Assembly (NCBI GenBank): GCA_947447095.1
Contig: CANFIL010000050.1
Coordinates: 1 to 9,995 of the forward strand
DNA length: 9,995 bases
From: Actinomycetota bacterium
GTDB lineage: Bacteria; Actinomycetota; Actinomycetes; S36-B12; UBA5976
Reading direction: 5' to 3'
In this document: piece after piece, positions 6,549-9,995 of the stretch
Layout: each line of letters opens with the position of its first letter
How positions within the stretch are numbered: position 1 is the first letter of the stretch
Notes under the pieces: model-generated
Told to the model about the DNA's origin: nothing
Databases searched by the model: none
The model's input: the letters and a program-made list of their open reading frames with translations, nothing else
Made by a program: the position numbers and the translations under genes

Positions 6549-7814
6549 TTATGGTCGTGGGTATGCAGGGAACTTGCTGACGAGTGCGTTGACTTCTTCC
6601 TTAACTGCAGCATGTTCACTCGCGGAATCAGTATTGATGGCGCGTGCGATAAAGCTTGCAACCTGCTTCATCTCTTCGGTTCCCATGCCCTGAGTGGTAA
6701 CCGAAGGTGTACCGATTCGGATACCGCTTGAAACGCTCGGTGGAGCTGGATCGTAAGGAATGGAGTTCTTGTTCAGAACAATTCCCGAAGCGCCACTTCG
6801 TGCTTCAGCTTCCTTGCCCGTAACGCCAATGCCCTGAAGATCAAGGAGAGCAAGGTGCGTATCAGTTCCACCGGTGACAGCGCGAAGTCCATGACCGACG
6901 AGTTCAGAAGTAAGTACCTGTGCGTTCTCGATGACGTTCTTTGCGTATGCCTGGTATTCAGGTGTCATGCACTCCTTGAGCGCAACAGCCTTGGCAGCGA
7001 TGACGTGCATCATCGGGCCACCCTGCATCATCGGGAAGACAGCCTTGTCGATTGTGGCGGCATGCTCAGCCTTGGACAAGATCATGCCGCTTCGTGGGCC
7101 ACGCAAAACCTTGTGTGTAGTGAACGAGACGACGTCTGCATATGGAACTGGCGAAGGAATCGCCTTACCTGCAACGAGACCGATGAAGTGCGCTGCATCA
7201 ACGTGCATGATTGCACCAACTTCGTCGCAGATTTCGCGAATTGCTTTGAAGTCAATCAAACGCGGGATTGCGGAACCACCAGCAAGAATCAACTTCGGCT
7301 TGTGCTCACGAGCTAGAGCGCGCAATTGGTCGTAGTCGATATCTTCCGAGCCTTCGGCTACACCGTAATGAACCGGGTTGAACCACTTCGAACTGTAGGA
7401 CACGCTCGCGCCGTGCGTGAGGTGACCACCGTGTGGCAACGCCATTGCAAGGAATGTGTCACCAGGGTTGAGGAACGCGCCGAACACAGCAATGTTTGCG
7501 CTCGCACCTGAGTGTGGCTGAAGGTTTGCATGATCTGCATCAAACAACTTCTTGGCACGTTCGATACCAAGTGTCTCTGCAACGTCAACAACTTCACAGC
7601 CGCCGTAGTAACGCTTGCCTGGGTAACCTTCGGCGTACTTGTTGCTCAAGGTTGAACCAAGAGCGGTCAGTACTGAAGGTGAGGTGAAGTTCTCGCTGGC
7701 AATGAGCTGAAGGCCATTGCGCAAACGCGAGAGCTCGTTGACAAGCACATCTGCGATTTCTGGATCGCTGGCTTGTAGCTCGTTGAAGTCGGAACCGATG
7801 AATGTCTCACTCAT
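6549..7814 (-). CDS. glyA: Serine hydroxymethyltransferase
   Basis: This PLP enzyme interconverts serine and glycine with tetrahydrofolate, supplying glycine and one-carbon units in the cytoplasm. It has 421 residues, the normal length. Family landmarks include LIASENFTSP (38-47), KYAEGYPGKRYYGG (59-72), the HSGASAN segment (101-107), HVDAAHFIGLVAGK (204-217) and the PLP-binding lysine Lys235 in FTTHKVLRGPRSG. The ATG at 7814 has no ribosome binding site and instead sits six bases after a TACACT box, suggesting a leaderless transcript. It begins 38 bases after the YrdC/Sua5 gene and ends at its own strong terminator, so it appears to be expressed as a single gene. In related genomes, as I recall, glyA also lies between the prfA-prmC-sua5 cluster and the atp operon. 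Confidence 0.97.
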   Translation of the reverse strand: MSETFIGSDFNELQASDPEIADVLVNELSRLRNGLQLIASENFTSPSVLTALGSTLSNKYAEGYPGKRYYGGCEVVDVAETLGIERAKKLFDADHANLQPHSGASANIAVFGAFLNPGDTFLAMALPHGGHLTHGASVSYSSKWFNPVHYGVAEGSEDIDYDQLRALAREHKPKLILAGGSAIPRLIDFKAIREICDEVGAIMHVDAAHFIGLVAGKAIPSPVPYADVVSFTTHKVLRGPRSGMILSKAEHAATIDKAVFPMMQGGPMMHVIAAKAVALKECMTPEYQAYAKNVIENAQVLTSELVGHGLRAVTGGTDTHLALLDLQGIGVTGKEAEARSGASGIVLNKNSIPYDPAPPSVSSGIRIGTPSVTTQGMGTEEMKQVASFIARAINTDSASEHAAVKEEVNALVSKFPAYPRP

Positions 7815-7820
7815 AGAAAG

Positions 7821-7826
7821 AGTGTA
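7821..7826 (-). promoter_or_regulatory. Candidate -10 box for leaderless glyA
   Basis: TACACT on the minus strand matches TANNNT and is followed by six bases (CTTTCT) and then the glyA ATG. The upstream bases contain CCTCC rather than any ribosome binding site. The 38-base gap leaves no room for a glycine riboswitch. The spacing is identical to that in front of wecA. Confidence 0.5.
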
Positions 7827-7852
7827 GGAGGTATTGGAGGATGCGCGAGTTG

Positions 7853-8494
7853 TCAGGCTGTTGCTTTGATGATCATGGGAGCAACATCACGAAGTTGAGC
7901 CAATGTCAAAGCGCCTTCACGGACAAGCCGCAGTGCATCAGTTGTGGCGTCAAGGACACTTGAGACAGTTCCAGATAGTGAACCCGCATCAACAAAGTAG
8001 GCCACTGCATCTCCCAGCGAACTCTGTGCTTCTTCAATGGTGACAACAGGATTGGCTAGCGACTGCTGTGCGCCTGTCAAGACAACCGGACCAATCGCCT
8101 CGAGAATTTGTAATGCAATCTCATGTTGTGGAACACGCACCGCCACCGCATTGTCACGTGACCCGATGTTCCACGACAGCGAATCTTGAGCAGCGGTCAA
8201 CATCGTCAGCGGTCCTGGCCAAAACGCGTTTGCAACATCGATGGCCATAGTTGATAGTCGAGCAATGCCATTGATGGTCTGAAGGCTGCCGGCGCCGATC
8301 GGTAGCGACACATCGCTTACTTGGTTCTTCGCGATACGAAGGCTAGTTACTGCACTTGCGTGGAAGGCATCACAGATGACGGCATACGACGTGTCAGTTG
8401 GGATGACGACAAGCTCGCCAGAGCGAACAGCGTCAGCAATCATCTGCAACGTTGTTGCGTCAATTCCTGAACGTGCATCGATGACTTGACTCAT
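7853..8494 (-). CDS. YrdC/Sua5/TsaC-family protein with degenerate active-site motifs
   Basis: The family makes threonylcarbamoyl-AMP from threonine, bicarbonate and ATP, the first step to the t6A base in ANN-decoding tRNAs. The 213-residue protein is a full YrdC domain: LVVIPTDTSYAVICDAFHAS (28-47), the AFWPGPLTML core (about 90-99), AVRVPQHEIALQIL (118-131) and a C-terminal LRLVREGALT. It resembles mycobacterial single-domain Sua5 throughout. However, the KGR (KxR) motif is replaced by AKNQVSD and the SANxSG (SxN) motif by TGAQQSL, so the Arg, Ser and Asn used in nucleotide and substrate binding are missing. It starts in an ATGA overlap with the prmC stop (8491..8494) and so is probably co-translated. 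It may be a diverged enzyme or a paralogue with another role; the fold assignment is much firmer than the activity. Confidence 0.8.
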   Translation of the reverse strand: MSQVIDARSGIDATTLQMIADAVRSGELVVIPTDTSYAVICDAFHASAVTSLRIAKNQVSDVSLPIGAGSLQTINGIARLSTMAIDVANAFWPGPLTMLTAAQDSLSWNIGSRDNAVAVRVPQHEIALQILEAIGPVVLTGAQQSLANPVVTIEEAQSSLGDAVAYFVDAGSLSGTVSSVLDATTDALRLVREGALTLAQLRDVAPMIIKATA

Positions 8495-9366
8495 AATGAG
8501 TCAAGTCTGCCAGATCGAGCCGTCACATAACGCGGCAACTGGTTGTAGTCCTTGTAATCAACGGGATCAATCCAACCCTCGAGTAATTCAAGGACTGATT
8601 CCCCTTGAACATCTGCATGTTCCATACCGAACAATCCGCTTGGAATAAGTAATTCGTGTGCCACAGCAATGACGCCACGAGCAACATCAAATCCATCACT
8701 GCCGCCGAAGAGCGCCATGTGTGGATCATGGTCACGAACCTCAGGTTCACGCGGAATCATTGCATCAGGAATATACGGAGGATTTGTTGCAACCACAGCC
8801 ACCGATCCATTCAATGATTCCAGGATCGTGGCATCCGTTGCATCGCCTAGGTATGCGATTACCGCAGAGCCATTCTTTGATAACTGCTCCGCATATTGTG
8901 CAACGTTCTTGTTTAACCATTCGAATGCCTCGGGTGATTTTTCGACGGCATGAACAATGACGTTGGGCACTTCAGTAGCAATCGACAATGCAATCGCACC
9001 GCTACCTGCACAGAGTTCAACTGCAATTCCCCCACCGATGCCTTTCATCTCGTCGATGGCAACTTGTGCGAGTAACTCTGTTTCTGGGCGCGGAATAAAG
9101 ACGCCAGGACCAACCAATAATTCAAGATGTCGGAAGTACGCCTTGCCCGTGAGATGTTGAAGCGGAATACGCGTAGCACGTTGCGCGATCAATGCAACGA
9201 AAGCAGCTTCATCGTCTTGGGAGATTTCCCGTTCCGAGAGAGCGCTCAGAGATTCATCATTCAACACATGCGCCAGAAGGTCTAGTGCGTTTTTTTGGGC
9301 ACTCGTGACCTCAGCAGCTTCAAGCACAGTCGTGCCAGCCACAATCAAGTCACGTGCAGATGTCAT
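8491..9366 (-). CDS. prmC: Release factor glutamine N5-methyltransferase
   Basis: PrmC (HemK) uses S-adenosylmethionine to methylate the glutamine of the GGQ motif in release factors 1 and 2, increasing their termination activity. The protein has 291 residues: a small helical N-terminal substrate-binding domain (1-80), then VFIPRPETELL (89-99), SAM-binding motif I VELCAGSGAIALS (116-128), and the catalytic NPPY at 195-198 followed by IP. The stretch EPEVRDHDPHMALFGGSDG (207-225) is also characteristic. Its ATG shares one base with the stop of the DUF4287 gene (TAATG, 9364..9368), and its own stop overlaps the next gene's start by four bases. The target, release factor 1, is encoded two genes upstream in the same apparent operon, which strongly supports the assignment. 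Confidence 0.95.
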   Translation of the reverse strand: MTSARDLIVAGTTVLEAAEVTSAQKNALDLLAHVLNDESLSALSEREISQDDEAAFVALIAQRATRIPLQHLTGKAYFRHLELLVGPGVFIPRPETELLAQVAIDEMKGIGGGIAVELCAGSGAIALSIATEVPNVIVHAVEKSPEAFEWLNKNVAQYAEQLSKNGSAVIAYLGDATDATILESLNGSVAVVATNPPYIPDAMIPREPEVRDHDPHMALFGGSDGFDVARGVIAVAHELLIPSGLFGMEHADVQGESVLELLEGWIDPVDYKDYNQLPRYVTARSGRLDSL

Positions 9367-9575
9367 TACTTTTCTTGTTCAGCCCGAAAGTGTGCAACAA
9401 GCGCATTGGCATGACCGTGCCCCATGGCGTATTCGCTCTTGAGCAGCGCAACCATTTCCATGTGCTTATCGATCTTGGCTTTCTTCAGGATCTTCATCCA
9501 TTCATCAATCTTCTTGCCGTACTTGGCTTCGATAGATGGGAAATATGAGGCTGGACCTTTTACTTTTTCGGTCAT
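9366..9575 (-). CDS. DUF4287-domain small protein
   Basis: This is a 69-residue soluble protein. Nearly all of it matches my recollection of the DUF4287 family: KVKGPASYFPSIEAKYGK (4-21), then EWM and a basic helix, a KHMEMVALLKSEY core (37-49), and the MGHGHANALVAHFRAE tail (51-66). The function of the family is not established; the domain is found in small stand-alone proteins across many bacteria. There is no signal peptide or membrane segment. The ATG has a good AGGAG ten bases upstream, inside the end of prfA, and shares one base with the prfA stop; its own stop shares one base with the prmC start. It is therefore almost certainly translated together with both neighbours, but the sequence does not say whether it takes part in translation termination. 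Confidence 0.88.
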   Translation of the reverse strand: MTEKVKGPASYFPSIEAKYGKKIDEWMKILKKAKIDKHMEMVALLKSEYAMGHGHANALVAHFRAEQEK

Positions 9576-9995
9576 TACTTCGCTTCTCCTAGATCAGCCA
9601 ACTTGGCTTGCATGTCAGCTTCGATACACGCTTCAACAACAGGTTCTAATTCACCATTGAGCACGGCGTCAAGGTTGTTGGACTTGTAACCAACGCGGTG
9701 ATCCGCAAGACGGTTTTCTGGGAAGTTGTATGTGCGAATGCGCTCGGAACGGTCAACGGTACGGACTTGGCTCTTGCGCAATTCACTTCCTGCAGCTGCA
9801 GCTTCTTCCTCAGCTAGCGCAAGCAAGCGGGCGCGAAGAATTCGCATTGCGGATTCCTTGTTTTGCAACTGGCTCTTTTCGTTCTGACACGACACAACGG
9901 TTCCCGTTGGTACGTGCGTGATACGCACAGCAGAGTCGGTGGTGTTAACGGACTGTCCACCAGGGCCGCTTGAACGGTAAACGTCGATACGTAGG
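9575..9995 (-). CDS. prfA: Peptide chain release factor 1, C-terminal part
   Basis: Release factor 1 reads UAA and UAG stop codons in the ribosomal A site and triggers release of the peptide. Only the last 139 residues or so are in the window; the 5' part lies beyond position 9995. The catalytic GGQ (codons 9953..9961) sits in the usual setting, SSGPGGQSVNTTDSAVR. The downstream segment RTYNFPENRLADHR followed by VGYKSNNLDAVLNGEL is the RF1 form rather than the RF2 form. An internal GTG at 9928 could be mistaken for a start, but the frame stays open and conserved to the window edge. The stop TAA overlaps the next ATG by one base. The factor's methyltransferase, prmC, lies just downstream. Confidence 0.96.
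   Translation of the reverse strand, partial: LRIDVYRSSGPGGQSVNTTDSAVRITHVPTGTVVSCQNEKSQLQNKESAMRILRARLLALAEEEAAAAGSELRKSQVRTVDRSERIRTYNFPENRLADHRVGYKSNNLDAVLNGELEPVVEACIEADMQAKLADLGEAK
9586..9590 (-). promoter_or_regulatory. Ribosome binding site of the DUF4287 gene
   Basis: AGGAG on the minus strand, ten bases before the ATG, lies within the last codons of prfA. It supports the chosen start of this very small gene. Confidence 0.65.

Noticed and set aside
6855..7335. Overlapping plus-strand open frames of 153 and 134 codons
   Set aside because: Both are antisense to the most conserved part of glyA and mirror its codon bias; no motif or ribosome binding site supports them.
7815..7852. Glycine riboswitch or other leader RNA before glyA
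   Set aside because: The gap is only 38 bases and contains a likely -10 box; there is no room for an aptamer.
1..9995. Defence island, prophage, CRISPR or biosynthetic cluster
   Set aside because: All genes are conserved housekeeping genes in a familiar order, with no repeats, integrase, transposase or shift in base composition that I can see.

Overview
This window is a dense housekeeping stretch from an actinobacterium. Every supported gene lies on the minus strand, so transcription runs from position 9995 towards position 1. The phylum call rests on several things. The gene order runs prfA, prmC, YrdC/Sua5 gene, glyA, wecA-type transferase, atpI, atpB, E, F, H, A, G; as I recall it, this resembles the Streptomyces arrangement. 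The delta subunit has the long actinobacterial form (267 residues) and the a subunit has the two-cysteine N-terminus typical of the phylum. The YrdC-like protein resembles what I recall of mycobacterial Rv1301. GC content is only a little above 50% by eye. Together with tight packing, this would fit one of the small-genome aquatic actinobacteria, but that finer placement is inference.

Right part, 9995 to about 7850: the 3' end of prfA (release factor 1), a 69-residue DUF4287 protein, prmC (which methylates the release-factor GGQ glutamine) and a YrdC/Sua5-family gene. These are joined by one- or four-base stop/start overlaps and look like one transcription unit devoted to translation. Next, glyA has a likely leaderless promoter of its own and ends at a strong intrinsic terminator (6481..6518).

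Left part, 6444 to 1: a second unit begins at another likely leaderless promoter. It carries a WecA-type phosphoglycosyltransferase, two small membrane proteins linked to ATP synthase assembly (AtpI and an AtpZ-like protein), and then atpB, atpE, atpF, atpH, atpA and the start of atpG, encoding Fo and then F1. The 95-base gap between atpB and atpE holds a hairpin and a strong ribosome binding site, in keeping with the high copy number of subunit c.

No mobile element, CRISPR array, RNA gene or defence system is visible, and no intergenic stretch exceeds about 105 bases. The main oddities are three. An in-frame TAA interrupts the otherwise well-conserved gamma subunit reading frame. The YrdC/Sua5 protein has lost its signature active-site residues. 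A DUF4287 gene is wedged with one-base overlaps between prfA and prmC.
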